The notes under the pieces: model-generated
What the model saw: only the letters and a program-made list of their open reading frames with translations
What the model was told of the DNA's origin: nothing
The model's database searches: none
Program-made: the position numbers and the translations under genes
In this document: piece by piece, positions 12,501 to 24,600 of the stretch
How the letters are laid out: every line of letters starts with the position of its first letter
How positions within the stretch are numbered: position 1 is the stretch's first letter
Assembly (NCBI RefSeq): GCF_932526225.1
Contig: NC_064034.1
Coordinates: 16,504,887 to 16,568,886 of the forward strand
Length of the DNA: 64,000 bases
Reading direction: 5' to 3'
Origin: Nematostella vectensis
Lineage: Eukaryota > Cnidaria > Anthozoa > Actiniaria > Edwardsiidae

Positions 12501-13591
12501 AATTATTATTTCTTATAACAAAAACGGTTTCAATCCATAAATAGGATCTCCTTGTGACAACTTTATAGAAGAAAAGCAGGAAGAATTTTTAAATTACAAC
12601 TGGGACTGAAAAAAGTATGCCTGTGTTGTGGCTGCTTATTAGAGATATCAAATACCATGAAATTATTTTGGGACCTGGAAAAGTGGTGGTCCTCTTCTTA
12701 AATATGAAATCTACATTTAAGGCTTAAAATAGTCTTGAGTGTGTCAAAATTACTTTTTTTCAAATATAAAATACCTTATACAAAACTCAATTCAGATAAT
12801 ACAAGAAAACACAATTAAGTATTGTTATTTCTTTTCCCACAAAGAGTGTACTACCACATGTACAAATAAATAATCTAGCAACAGACACAAGTAACAGAGC
12901 AAGAACCATACGAGGTCAAAAGACAAATTAAAAAGGGAAAAATTAAGAACTAAGACTACTTTCATATAACACCTTTTCAAACAATAAGACCTGTAAATGA
13001 AAGTTGACCGAACACGGATTTCAATTTTGTGACGGCAGCCAAAGTTGGGTTAGCAACGACATAAGATAAACCAGAAACTATCGAACTATTCAGCCATAAT
13101 TTTCCACACAAAGGCCCTTAATCAGAAAAAGATAACGAGCGTTTGAAATAGAACCACAGTTTTAAAAAGAGGGGGAATTTTCCACTCTTACAACACGTTC
13201 TTATATCATACAAAATCGAAATACAATATGGTTGGGCAGGCTGGAAACGGATTCCTTACTCTTCGCCGTTATTAAGTTTTCGAGTTTTGAGAGTCATAAA
13301 CACAAAATAACCACCCAGAATTGAAAAGAGGGTATCTCTACATCACTGTTGGGTAAACAGCTTACTTCTAGAGCTTCTTTCGTAATTGGTAGTCGCTCCA
13401 GTGTTGTAACAATCTCCAACACGGCCGCCATATCCAAAACCTAGAACAAGAACAAGCAACAATTGAAAACACTTCCATAGTATTTAGGCCATGAAATACG
13501 CTGTCGAGGGCTCAAAAAAGACACCCACATTTCCTTCAGAGTCTACTGCTCGGTCTAGTCTGGTTTTGATGGCTTGAGGAGAGTCCTGCAT
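9587..13591 (-). CDS. MED26: MED26, Mediator complex subunit 26
   Basis: MED26 is the Mediator subunit that recruits elongation factors (super elongation complex, TFIID) to RNA polymerase II through its TFIIS N-terminal domain. Three coding exons: 13,529-13,591, 13,366-13,440 and 9,587-10,708, totalling 419 residues. Exon 1 starts MQDSPQAIKTRLDRAVDSEG. Exon 2 encodes VLDMAAVLEIVTTLERLPIT. Exon 3 opens TTRIGKTINLLRKKTNNE and then SLAKRAKKLVKKWQSL, completing the LW-type helical bundle; these match human MED26 closely. The middle is long, polar and S/E/N-rich. The C-terminus has GVWYSWADTMPSNEG and ends SLQILPYVLLE, equivalent to the conserved human C-terminal motif ending NILPYVCLD. At 419 residues it is shorter than human MED26 (about 600). 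Exon 3 has a 39-bp direct repeat encoding VEIENMTNSKD-type residues (9,910-9,965). Confidence 0.95.
10709..13365 (-). other. MED26 intron 2, no gene seen
   Basis: A 2.66-kb intron between the second and third MED26 exons. The sequence is AT-rich without a convincing exon on either strand. 12,110-12,270 is built from short degenerate repeats of ATCAATTA/AATCGAT character. No transposon coding sequence is visible. Confidence 0.6.
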
Positions 13592-13814
13592 GGGGTACTA
13601 GGGCCAGAGTTTTCCTCGCTCGGAAAACGCCATGCGAGTGAGTGAAGGACATGACGACCTCAGGACTAGCTACTTCAATATATTATGGGCTGCTTGACGT
13701 CACACCGCCTCGGTATTTATACTGACGCGTACAAAGTATCGCGGGCTCGCCCTGACTGCATGGATTTGTGGGAAGGTTTATTTGAAAAGGGCCTGGTGAC
13801 AAGAAAGGGTAGTG

Positions 13815-13893
13815 GACACGTCAAAAACCTCGGGAGTGAGTGCATTTGCCAGATTGCTGTCCCTCATCTCTATGATTTTAGCACGAAGAGACG
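13815..13893. pseudogene. Decayed copy of a large-gene exon segment
   Basis: About 80 bp resemble 33,172-33,267, which contains an exon of the large minus-strand gene plus its flanking intron. Shared blocks are TTTGCCAGATTGCTG and, after a gap, TTTTAGCACGAAGAG. Relative to the exon copy, about 20 bp including the splice donor are missing. It sits about 220 bp upstream of the MED26 start codon. Whether it is a duplication scar or a dispersed element that also contributed to the exon cannot be told from here. Confidence 0.55.
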
Positions 13894-14019
13894 TTATAAA
13901 AGACATCTCAGTCTATGTTTCGCAACATTTGAAAATATTCGTGTTGTTCAACTGTTTAGAACGGGTTGCTTTGTCTGTCAACCAAATTTCATTTGAACAA
14001 TGAGTCTCTTGCTCAGCAG

Positions 14020-14190
14020 GGAACACTTACAGTATGTGTGAGTAGGGAAAAATTATAGTATGTGTGAGCAGGAAACACTTCATATGTGTGAGCAGGGAAA
14101 TCTTACACTATGTGAGCAGAAAACACTTACAGTATGTGTGAGGAGGAAACACTTATAATATGTGTGAGCAGGGGACACCGATAGTATATG
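14020..14190. repeat. About 30-bp tandem repeat, six copies
   Basis: Imperfect head-to-tail copies of a unit with TATGTGTGAGCAGGAAACAC. Non-coding minisatellite in intergenic DNA. Confidence 0.7.
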
Positions 14191-14515
14191 TGACCTTTTA
14201 AGGAGCCCCCTCCCCTTCCTGAATGAATGCTGTCCAAGCTGTGATTTATCTATTCTTATTTATGCTGTGTTTGCATTTCTTGTGGTTGCAAATTTTTGGT
14301 GGTTGGAAAATTTGTCTGGATCTTGTAAAGGTTAAGATTTGTTTAAATCTATCAAAGTTAACCTTCTTGAACGAAGGATAACTGTGCTTTTTAAATAAAG
14401 TAGAAGGATAGTGTATTAAAAGATGTGATTCACAAACATTTGTAGCAGAGCCGCGCGCGGACATCTGCTCAAGTCTCTTACTGTTTACTTTGTCACTGAG
14501 CGAGATCCCCTTTTA

Positions 14516-15092
14516 CAGGGCTTTTGGAATTACGCGCTTGTGCGGAAGCGTGTAATTTGGCTTTCTCCGCGTTATCCACAAATGTCCGCGTAATTTGGCT
14601 AAATTTTGAAAGACAAAACATTGAAGTGCACAGCTGATATGTTCTTTTAGGGTTCTTACCTCTATTTCTCGTAAAAAAAATATTCTTCGTAAGAGTGCGA
14701 TATTTCGAACTGAATTTCGAAAACAAATAAAATGACTAGGCGTTCTTTGCTAAACCGCGAAGGCCTAGGACTAATAATAAAATACCTTTTTTAATTGGCT
14801 GGTGGCTAGGATCCAATAAAAAACTCAACTAGTATATTTTCGCCCAAAAAATAAACCTTTTTCAAGTTATTTCGTGCTTTCCTTCGATACAAAATGCAGT
14901 TTGGGCGTAACAGTTGATATTCCGTGTAATTTAGCGCGTAATTCAGTAAGCAATCCCGCAAAATTTTGATTTTTAAAGAAAAATGTTTTGCAAAATCCCG
15001 CGTTATTTAGCGCGTAATGATTGATTTTCCGCGCAATTTAGCAAAGAATCCCGCTTAATTTCGAGTTTTTTTCCACGTAATTCCAGAAGCCC
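14516..15092. mobile_element. 577-bp MITE with CAGGGCTTYTGGAATTACG termini
   Basis: The left end begins CAGGGCTTTTGGAATTACGC and the right end is its inverse (reverse complement CAGGGCTTCTGGAATTACGT), matching at about 19 of 21 positions. The interior has many copies of CGCGTAATTTAGC-like subrepeats in both orientations. No coding capacity. Confidence 0.75.
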
Positions 15093-16424
15093 TGCCTTTA
15101 GCGAAAAGCTTAATCTGTCTCTGCTCCATATGAAAATATTGTAAGCTGGATCCGCTTTTAGGCAATTAAAAAGTTTATCATTGTTAAACTGTTACAAAAA
15201 AAGGAGGATTGATTGGAAATTTAAAGCATATTTAGAATATCACATAAAACATCAAATGGGAGGCTGTTCCTCCACGTGAGCCAGTGAGCGCAGCAACAGA
15301 AAAAAAAACTGCCTTCGTATGAGGCTGGGGCATGACCGCATTGAGTCTTCCGGTTCGGAGCAAAGTGATAGAGAAGGGGTGAAAGCTAGCCGAGGTAAAA
15401 AAGAGCTAGGCATTTTTCTTCTATGTCTAGCTCTAATAATATATAGATTTAGGCACTGCCTAAAGCGGAGCCAGCATATCCTCCAAATTTACAAGCATAG
15501 AATAGAAAGTTTTTGACATTTCCTTACTCAAAGAACAAGGAGAAGGGGTGAGGGCAATCAACAGCGGGAATATCAGTACACCACAGATGCATTTTATGCT
15601 TTCTATGATTTCTAGTGTTCTAAAATAGCTACCCATCCAGAGTTTTTTTTACATAAAACAAGCGTTCTTTATCTGGTTTATATTTTTTTGGTTTCTTGCT
15701 TGATACGCCTGAAAAAAAAAAAGAAAAAAAAAAACAGAAAAAAAAACATTGAAAAAAAGTTTTAATTCTCCTGCAACTCCGAATGCCAAAAAATAATTCA
15801 TACTACCATTTTATTCAAGCATATACCTAAAATAAATTAAATGATATCGAGTGGTGGCTTGTTTCTTATGCCCTATATAAATGCCGTAGGTTCTTGGCTG
15901 TCAACCTAACGTGGACAGAAATCTTGTAAAATCGGGTGAATAACAAAAATTAGGCTTGATAATGAGGTCCTAAATTTTGTGATACCCGCCTCATAGGTTG
16001 ATAGTTTGGTTTTGTGTTTACTCGCTTTACGACACAACCCTGTATTTCTGTATTAAGTATTACCATTTCTATAAAACAAAAAACAAACAAAAAACAAACA
16101 AAAAACAACTCAAACGTACAAAAAAACAACAACACTATATTAAGTAAATATGAAAATACAATGTGCATTGTGGTAATATCAACCAAACAAAAGACGAAAG
16201 ACCGCTTGATACAATGCATCGATCGAAAGAGGAATTAATGCAACAGCTACATAGTTTCATAGTTAAAATTGTTTCTGAGGAAATTCGAGAATTACCAATA
16301 AAAATTATTGAGTAACCTAACTTAGTAAGAATTATAAATTTTTACACAGCTTACGTCGGTTTAGCACTTACTCGTTTTGATAGAGACAGAATATTTTCTC
16401 CTTCCTTTTTTCTCCTTCCTTTCG

Positions 16425-16515
16425 TCATTAGACATTGTCTTGCCAAGATTCTGGTATCTTTTAGTTCCCCTTTCGTCATTAGACATTGTCTTGCCAAGAT
16501 TCTGGTATCTTTTTT
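16425..16515. repeat. Two-copy direct duplication
   Basis: A unit of about 57 bp containing GTCATTAGACATTGTCTTGC is present twice in tandem with almost no divergence. Confidence 0.7.
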
Positions 16516-17784
16516 GGAAGTTTGTGACAGTAATTTGTTAAGTAAAAGTTTCAATGTGCTATTGATTTCCGAATGATGAGCAACAGTTCGTCGGTGAAAA
16601 GATTTTATACCAGTTCGACAAGGTTTGGATGAAATTTAGTGCTCAACTAGTCCATTCTCTATCAGTATATTCCTCCATTCCTTCCCCTACCATGTCTTGA
16701 ATGTTTGTAGGTTTTACGGGATTATTTGTCGAGCGAATATTTCTTTGAGCAAAGTTGTGAGGGAAGCGAGTTGCGAAAAGCGCGCGAAATAAAAGAGGCG
16801 CAGGGTTCCCATATGTGCAAAATAAAAAAAATACAAAAAGTAAAATTATTGTAGGTTTTACTATATTTGTCAGGGTTTTATTAAATAATTCAACATTCAC
16901 AGGTAGTGCAAAAGTGTATTAATGTGTTTTTATTCTACCAAGGAGACATTATAAAATTATCGCAAAGTGTGCGGGCAGGCGGGCGACCACACAGGGTACC
17001 CGCGCGATGACCAAAAAAACTAAGTCGCAGTTATATTCCGGCCGCGCTTGCTCCGCCATAAAAAAAGATTGGGACAGTACAGGAGAAATATTATGGCGTA
17101 CATTTCAGTTTACTTTTGTTGTCATCGAGCATATGTCATATGCACGTGTTTAGCTTTTTTTACTCTCGTGTCATTTTAAGAGGCTTTACGTTCTCAAGGT
17201 GTGCGCTGGTATAGATGTCCTTCAATAGGAAAATACTACTTTTTGGAAGTCGAGGGGGCGGCAAAGCGGGAACAGCTGTCTTTTGCAATGTTTTTCCGTT
17301 CTACAAAAAAGCTGAAAGCTAAACATACAAGTTAAAAGATCTAGAAATGCGGTATTTGGTTTAAAAAGTCGGAAAAAAAAAAAACGGCAACCTCGCCTTC
17401 GTGCATAAATCATATTATCTGGAAAACTGGCCATAATTATTTTATCAAGCTGTGCGAACGTTTGGGACATTGCATAAGCCCTGGGTCGAAAAAGAGCTTG
17501 TTTAGCGCCATTGTTAATCAAAATAAACTGTGACCAGCGTTGTTCCCATTGCTGTGTTTAATAAAAGTTATTAAAATAAATATTATTTCAATAGTATACC
17601 ACTTCTTTACAAAAAATTACGTTTTAAAATATATTTACAAGTGCCAAAAGATTGGTCGTCCTTAGAAAATAAAGTCTCAAGACATATCTACTCCATAGTA
17701 GACAAAATGGTTGGTTGCTTGCGGTAAAAGTTGGTGATATTCCCAAACGGTGCACACAGTGTTGCTTGTAATATTCTTCTTGTT

Positions 17785-17816
<32 letters not shown>

Positions 17817-18070
17817 GATACTACTGGTGTTGTCACAGTTGTTTAAATCTCCTGCTTTTGGCTATTGCTGCTGGTCGTTGGAGGTATTTCTGCAGTTATT
17901 GCTTTTGCTACTTTTGCAGTGTTTGTCACGCAAGCTCTGCACTGCTTCTCCTGAAGTTGCGCTACGATTTTTACAAAGGTGGCGCCCGTCTAATTTCCAT
18001 ACCATCCTGGTCCAAGTCGCTCAAAAGATTCTCGGTAATCTTGCCTCGCAGTCTCCCGCTATGCTGCAAG

Positions 18071-18071
18071 A

Positions 18072-18140
<69 letters not shown>
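18071..18140. repeat. (AAAT)n microsatellite
   Basis: About seventeen uninterrupted copies of a tetranucleotide AAAT/ATAA repeat. Confidence 0.95.
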
Positions 18141-18548
18141 AACATTGCTAATAGTCAAATCTTCCTCTTGTGCACCAAATAACTAGCTATTTGAGATCGT
18201 CTCGATGAATGTAAGAGTTAATTACAGATTGACAAAGGTTTCCACGCAAAAATTGTCTCAGAATCTTAATCTTTGAAATTGAACCCTGATTGAACAAAGA
18301 GTGATGTGGAGGATTCAAACACTATTAGCATATATATCGAAAAGTTATTTCTTCTGCAATTTCTACGGCAATCAAAAAGGAAAACGATTTTAACAATCAA
18401 ACACATCGGTATGTGCTTAATAGTCACGAAAACTATTTCATCCTTGAAAGCAAAGGCTTTGGTATCTTAATTGTACCAAATACAAAGAAGAGTATTTCCT
18501 GCAAGGCCAGTTATGGCATTTCACAATGGGGGTAGTCTATAGGTGTTC

Positions 18549-18554
18549 TTTATT
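18549..18554 (-). terminator. Poly(A) signal of the large minus-strand gene
   Basis: AATAAA on the minus strand about 55 bp past the stop at 18,608, supporting 18,608-18,855 as the terminal exon. Confidence 0.6.
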
Positions 18555-18607
18555 TGTAGGAAATCACAATCATGCAATAAGGAAGTGATTTCCTTTACAA
18601 AGGAGCG

Positions 18608-21600
18608 TTAGAAAGGACGACAGGATTCCGGAGAACACGAAAACCAACACGGTGTGGGCTGTTCGTACCTATCAAGAGTGGGCAGAAGTAAAGAATTAGA
18701 ACCAGAGCTGTGGCAGGATCGGATAGTTTCGTAAGTTTCGATAGTATCAAAGGTGTTCGATTGTAGTGTTGATGAAGTAATGGTAGAGGATGTTTGTAAG
18801 GTTGATAAAGACATAAAGAACCAGGGCGAAAGTGGCAACAAACCCCTAAAAAGACCTGCAGATGTAAGAAATTAATTATAATGAGCAATTCAATTCAATT
18901 CATCAGCCCCGCTTTTAGCTACTTGCATATTAATGAGGTTTGAACGTGAAATAAAGCCCGGGAGAAAACAATGGCAACCGTGTCAATCATGTAATAAAAG
19001 GAGTTAGTAACTTGAATAACTGCTTCAAGCCTCCTTGACAGGTAAAACCTAAATTCAGTAAGGCAAACTTGAAATGTGACTTCCTTCGAATAAAGGAGAT
19101 TCTATAGGGGGTATAAGCATACGAGAGGCGAATGACTTACAACCGAATATATCCAAATATATCAGTGTTGAGATATAAGAATAGGTAAATGCCATACACT
19201 TTTCATATAAGAATAGGTGAATGCCATACACTTTCCAAAGCACTTTACGAGGAACGTACCGTTTTCGGTCGTTGGATCTTGAATGAAGGTGAGGTGGATC
19301 CAATGGTAACTGGAAACAAGAGCAAATGTAATGAAGCGCTCCGTTCACGCAAGCATTCCATAAATCAATAGCATACAAACAAGATTTCCATAGTTAAATT
19401 CAAATAATTACGACAAAGTTTTATTGGATTAGGGACGGACGATTTAAGAAGAGGAGGGGAAAAAGATGGCAAATCTGGAAAAAATGCAATCAGCCAAAAC
19501 CATACAGAAAAAATGCATACAGAAAGGAAAAAAGAATCATGCACGTGTTGGGAACAGGAAAAAACAAACAAACATGCAGAACACCCTCCCCCCCCTAGGC
19601 CTTACAAGATTGTGCCCGGCACTATTTTAGCGCAATTTGGGTTTGGGAGCACTATTTTGATCAGAGAGCACTTTTTGGGTAAACAAGTCAACTTCTAGCT
19701 TTTTTAACCCTAGTTACTAGGTTTTGTTGTCTTATATAGAGATTTCTAGTTTCCTTAAATAAAAATAATATTATCTCAACTAGGCTAAAAATGTAAGACT
19801 GGTGATTTCGATATTTTAATAGGTAGGCTGTGCTTTGTTCCACAAATATTGGGTAGCCTGTGGAGTTCATTACAATACTAGAATGCCTTATCTAGAAGAT
19901 CTGTTCGCCACGTTTTCCTGTTTTTGTAATAATTTCTCGTTAGGAGATTGTTATAATTAAGGTCTGTTATCAGATTTGACATTATTGACATTGGTGATGT
20001 TTGTAAATGAACATTGTTTTTTAGTAGTATCCAAATAACAAAGGTAAACAAACACAAAAGAGAACAAAGTCATTTATAATACAGTTAGTTGTTATACACT
20101 AAAGTGTGATTTACCCGTTCATGGACAACAATATAAGATACTTTAATGCATGTATTTAATAAAAGCAATATTCTTTCTTTTATTCAAATTTTAATTAAAA
20201 CACAATTTATCTCTAAATTGTTTTAAAAATATACGGTAATTTTCTTTTCGCCAATGAGCACTATTTGAGCACTATTTTGATTTTGGAACACTTTTTAAGC
20301 ACTTAGCACTTTTGGGGTGTTTTTAAGAGCACTTTTCTGGCTTTTTGGGAGCACTAACTGGAAACGCCTACCCCCCCCCCCCCCCACCCACCTTCACTTT
20401 TCTTATGGTCCGTCCTTTCATAAAATAAAACTCACGCTCAGGGGAAGGCCGAGGGAAAGACACGGGCGGAGGCCACACACCACCCCCCAGGGGCTTGCCA
20501 GGGACACTCGTCGACTTGGATGCCATGACGGAAGCTGACCGCTGGGGGACTGAGACCGACTCAGGAGCAGGGAGCCACGAGGTAAACGGGCGCTTGTCCA
20601 GCGGTGCTTCCCCATTCATGCTTTCACTTGAATGTGGTCGCGACGGACTATGGCCGTAGATCTGGGAAAGATAGATACTGCACATGAAACATATTATTGT
20701 CTTGGTTTACATGGAGTCGGGAGCATATTGGTGGGAATCCCTGTGGTAGTAGAGAAAGAGTGTTCCTGGGTCATTTCAACGACGAGCAAATATCAGACTC
20801 CCTATTGTTTGCGTCTAATTAGCATCCAGCAGCAAAAAGAAAGACATTGACTTTTAAATCATATTTTCCAGTAAGGACACATATTTAGCGGTTATGCTAA
20901 CAACTTTCAGAACGTTGACCAATTGCATTTCATTTGAAGATATGTCTAAGGAATCCAGCCAATCAGGTTGCGGATGGTTTGTGCACTTACAGTTCTCTGA
21001 AGCTCCTCGACCCTCTCGAATGCGCCGAGCTTCAGGCTACGCTCATGCTCCAGTTGCATCATCATTTGCTTCAGGGTCTGGCGTAGAGAAAAAATCGAGA
21101 TTGTATTTATATGATATGATGATGACAGACAACACACAGACAAATAAACAGAAACAAAAACCAAAATAAGAAATTTAGGTTGATGATAAAAGTGTAATAG
21201 CAGTGAAGAGGAGGTAGAATAGCAAAGGCTTCAACACGAAACACACCTTCTTCGACTGCCCTTGTTGGAACATGTTCCGTCTTTGATCCCTATCGAGGTT
21301 CTCTGTTGAAAACATAAGTGACAGATGAGTTTCCGCTAAAATTAAGCGTAGAAGCCATGAAAAGGGAAAAGAAAAATAAGAAAATATAAAAAAAAAACAG
21401 GAACAGCAAGTTTGGCAGGAACGACAGGGACGAAATATCAGTAACGCTGCCTTCATTGTCATCATCACCATTAACGTCATCATCACAAATATCGTGTTTA
21501 ATAATCATCAAAGCAACATTGCCATCGTTATCATAATCATTATCATCTTCATCATCCAAACATTATTATCACTACAATCATCATCAGATGATCCAATATC

Positions 21601-21653
21601 AGTATACCTGTTAAAAGACGTAGACGCATTTCCTTCTCTTCCAGATCCGAAAT
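18608..21653 (-). CDS. Large gene, C-terminal exons
   Basis: Five exons: 21,608-21,653, 21,247-21,302, 20,991-21,077, 20,436-20,661 and 18,608-18,855. The first three are coiled coil (ISDLEEKEMRLRLL, then DQRRNMFQQGQSKK, then TLKQMMMQLEHERSLKL). The fourth is a P/S-rich tail. It can be read on to a stop at 20,368 through a poly-glycine G-run, but a good donor (GAGC|GTGAGT) at 20,436 has phase 1 and joins exactly to an acceptor at 18,855, giving an 81-residue S/T-rich ending that finishes in ESCRPF. I prefer the spliced version because its phase fits and a poly(A) signal follows. Confidence 0.7.
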
Positions 21654-24600
21654 CTGCAAATGGCAAGAATAATCAGAGCTGATTTGGCAATCCTCGAACA
21701 AGGCCGTTCACCCCGTTATTTTACGCTCCCGCACAATAACCATTGAAAACCACTAATCCATTTCCAACGGCTTATTTAAGAAAGTGAAGGAATACTTTCA
21801 ATAAAATATCGTTAATAAGAAATTAAACTGCAATAGTGGGTGGCTATTTTAAAAATTTCTTGCAAATAAACCGATGAATTTTCGATGCAATCGTAATCAA
21901 TAATAAAGGAGTTGGTTGTGCGACATTTTTTAACAAAACCCTAAAGTAATACTCAACCTTATCACTTATCACTATCACTAACTTGGCGAAAAAACATGAA
22001 TAATCCAATAATAAAACCTCATTATCACTGACCAGTTTGTCGATATTGGTGGACTTGGCATCATACTCATCCTCATTATTACTAACCAGTTTGTCGATAT
22101 TGGTGGACTTGGCGAGCACAACCCCATTATTACTAACCAGTTTGTCGATATTGGTGGACTTGGCAAGCACAACCTCGTTATTACTAACCAGTTTGTCGAT
22201 ATTGGTGGACTTGGCAAGCTCACCCTTATTGTTACTAACCTTTGTCGATATTGGTGGACTTGGCGAGCACAACCTCGTTATTACTAACCAGTTTGTCGAT
22301 ATTGGTGGACTTGGCAAGCACAACCTCGTTATTACTAACCAGTTTGTCGATATTGGTGGACTTGGCAAGCTCACCCTTATTGTTACTAACCTTTGTCGAT
22401 ATTGGTGGACTTGGCGAGCACAACCTCGTTATTACTAACCAGTTTGTCGATATTGGTGGACTTGGCAAGCTCAACCTCGTTATTACTAACCAGTTTGTCG
22501 ATATTGGTGGACTTGGCAAGCTCACCCTTATTGTTACTAACCTTTGTCGATATTGGGGGACTTGGCGTCATACTCAACCTCATTATTACTAACCAGTTTG
22601 TCGATATTGGTGGACTTGGCGTCATACTCAACCTCATTATTACTAACCAGTTTGTCGATATTGGTGGACTTGGCAAGCTCAACCTCATTATTACTAACCA
22701 GTTTGTCAATATTGGTGGACTTGGCAAGCTCAACCTCATTATTACTAACCAGTTTGTTGATATTGGTGGACTTGGCAAGCTCAACCTCATTATTACTAAC
22801 CAGTTTGTCGATATTGGTGGACTTGGCAAGCTCAACCTCATTATTACTAACCAGTTTGTCGATATTGGTGGACTTGGCAAGCTCAACCTCATTATTACTA
22901 ACCAGTTTGTTGATATTGGTGGACTTGGCAAGCTCAACCTCGTTATTACTAACCAGTTTGTCGATATTGGTGGACTTGGCAAGCTCAACCTCGTTATTAC
23001 TAACCAGTTTGTCGATATTGGTGGACTTGGCGAGCACAACCTCGTTATTACTAACCAGTTTGTCGATATTGGTGGACTTGGCAAGCTCAACCTCGTTATT
23101 ACTAACCAGTTTGTCGATATTGGTGGACTTGGCAAGCTCAACCTCGTTATTACTAACCAGTTTGTCGATATTGGTGGACTTGGCAAGCTCAACCTCGTTA
23201 TTACTAACCAGTTTGTCGATATTGGTGGACTTGGCAAGCTCAACCTCATTATTACTAACCAGTTTGTCGATATTGGTGGACTTGGCGAGCTCAACCCCAT
23301 TATTACTAACCAGTTTGTCGATATTGGTGGACTTGGCGAGCACAACCTCGTTATTACTAACCAGTTTGTCGATATTGGTGGACTTGGCGAGCTCAACCTC
23401 ATTATTACTAACCAGTTTGTCGATATTGGTGGACTTGGCAAGCTCAACCTCATTATTACTAACCAGTTTGTCGATATTGGTGGACTTGGCGTCATACTCA
23501 ACCTCATTATTACTAACCAGTTTGTCGATATTGGTGGACTTGGCGAGCACAACCCCATTATTACTAACCAGTTTGTCGATATTGGTGGACTTGGCAAGCA
23601 CAACCTCGTTATTACTAACCAGTTTGTCGATATTGGTGGACTTGGCAAGCACAACCTCGTTATTACTAACCAGTTTGTCGATATTGGTGGACTTGGCAAG
23701 CTCACCCTTATTGTTACTAACCTTTGTCGATATTGGTGGACTTGGCGAGCACAACCTCGTTATTACTAACCAGTTTGTCGATATTGGTGGACTTGGCAAG
23801 CTCAACCTCGTTATTACTAACCAGTTTGTCGATATTGGTGGACTTGGCAAGCTCAACCTCGTTATTACTAACCAGTTTGTCGATATTGGTGGACTTGGCG
23901 TCATACTCAACCTCATTATTACTAACCAGTTTGTCGATATTGGTGGACTTGGCAAGCACAACCTCGTTATTACTAACCAGTTTGTCGATATTGGTGGACT
24001 TGGCAAGCTCACCCTTATTGTTACTAACCTTTGTCGATATTGGTGGACTTGGCGAGCACAGCCTCGTTATTACTAACCAGTTTGTCGATATTGGTGGACT
24101 TGGCGTGCACAACCTCGTTATTACTAACCAGTTTGTCGATATTGGTGGACTTGGCGAGCACAACCTCATTATTACTAACCAGTTTGTCGATATTGGTGGA
24201 CTTGGCAAGCACAACCTCATTATTACTAACCAGTTTGTCGATATTGGTGGACTTGGCGAGCACAACCTCGTTATTACTAACCAGTTTGTCGATATTGGTG
24301 GACTTGGCAAGCTCAACCTCGTTATTACTAACCAGTTTGTCGATATTGGTGGACTTGGCAAGCTCACCCTTATTGTTACTAACCTTTGTCGATATTGGGG
24401 GACTTGGCGTCATACTCAACCTCATTATTACTAACCAGTTTGTCGATATTGGTGGACTTGGCGTCATACTCAACCTCATTATTACTAACCAGTTTGTCGA
24501 TATTGGTGGACTTGGCAAGCTCAACCTCATTATTACTAACCAGTTTGTCAATATTGGTGGACTTGGCAAGCTCAACCTCATTATTACTAACCAGTTTGTT

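Larger units (their letters stand above)
15093..18548. other. Gene-free intergenic stretch
   Basis: I see no supportable gene. It holds a poly-A-rich patch (15,710-15,760), an A/C-rich stretch (16,075-16,125), a 46-bp direct duplication (about 16,425-16,515, core CATTAGACATTGTCTTGCCA), a (TTG)n tract near 17,783-17,818 and an (AAAT)n tract near 18,071-18,140. Short open frames here read as translated low-complexity sequence. Confidence 0.6.

Noticed and set aside
13685-14003. 103-codon plus-strand frame upstream of MED26
   Set aside because: It partly consists of the decayed exon fragment at 13,815-13,893 and has no recognisable protein.
17624-18088. Leucine- and threonine-run frames near 17.7-18.1 kb
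   Set aside because: Translation of (TTG)n and (AAAT)n microsatellites.
20368-20435. Reading the large gene to a stop through the G-run at 20,368
   Set aside because: A better model splices at GAGC|GTGAGT (20,436) to 18,855 with correct phase and a following poly(A) signal; a poly-glycine ending from a G-run is implausible.
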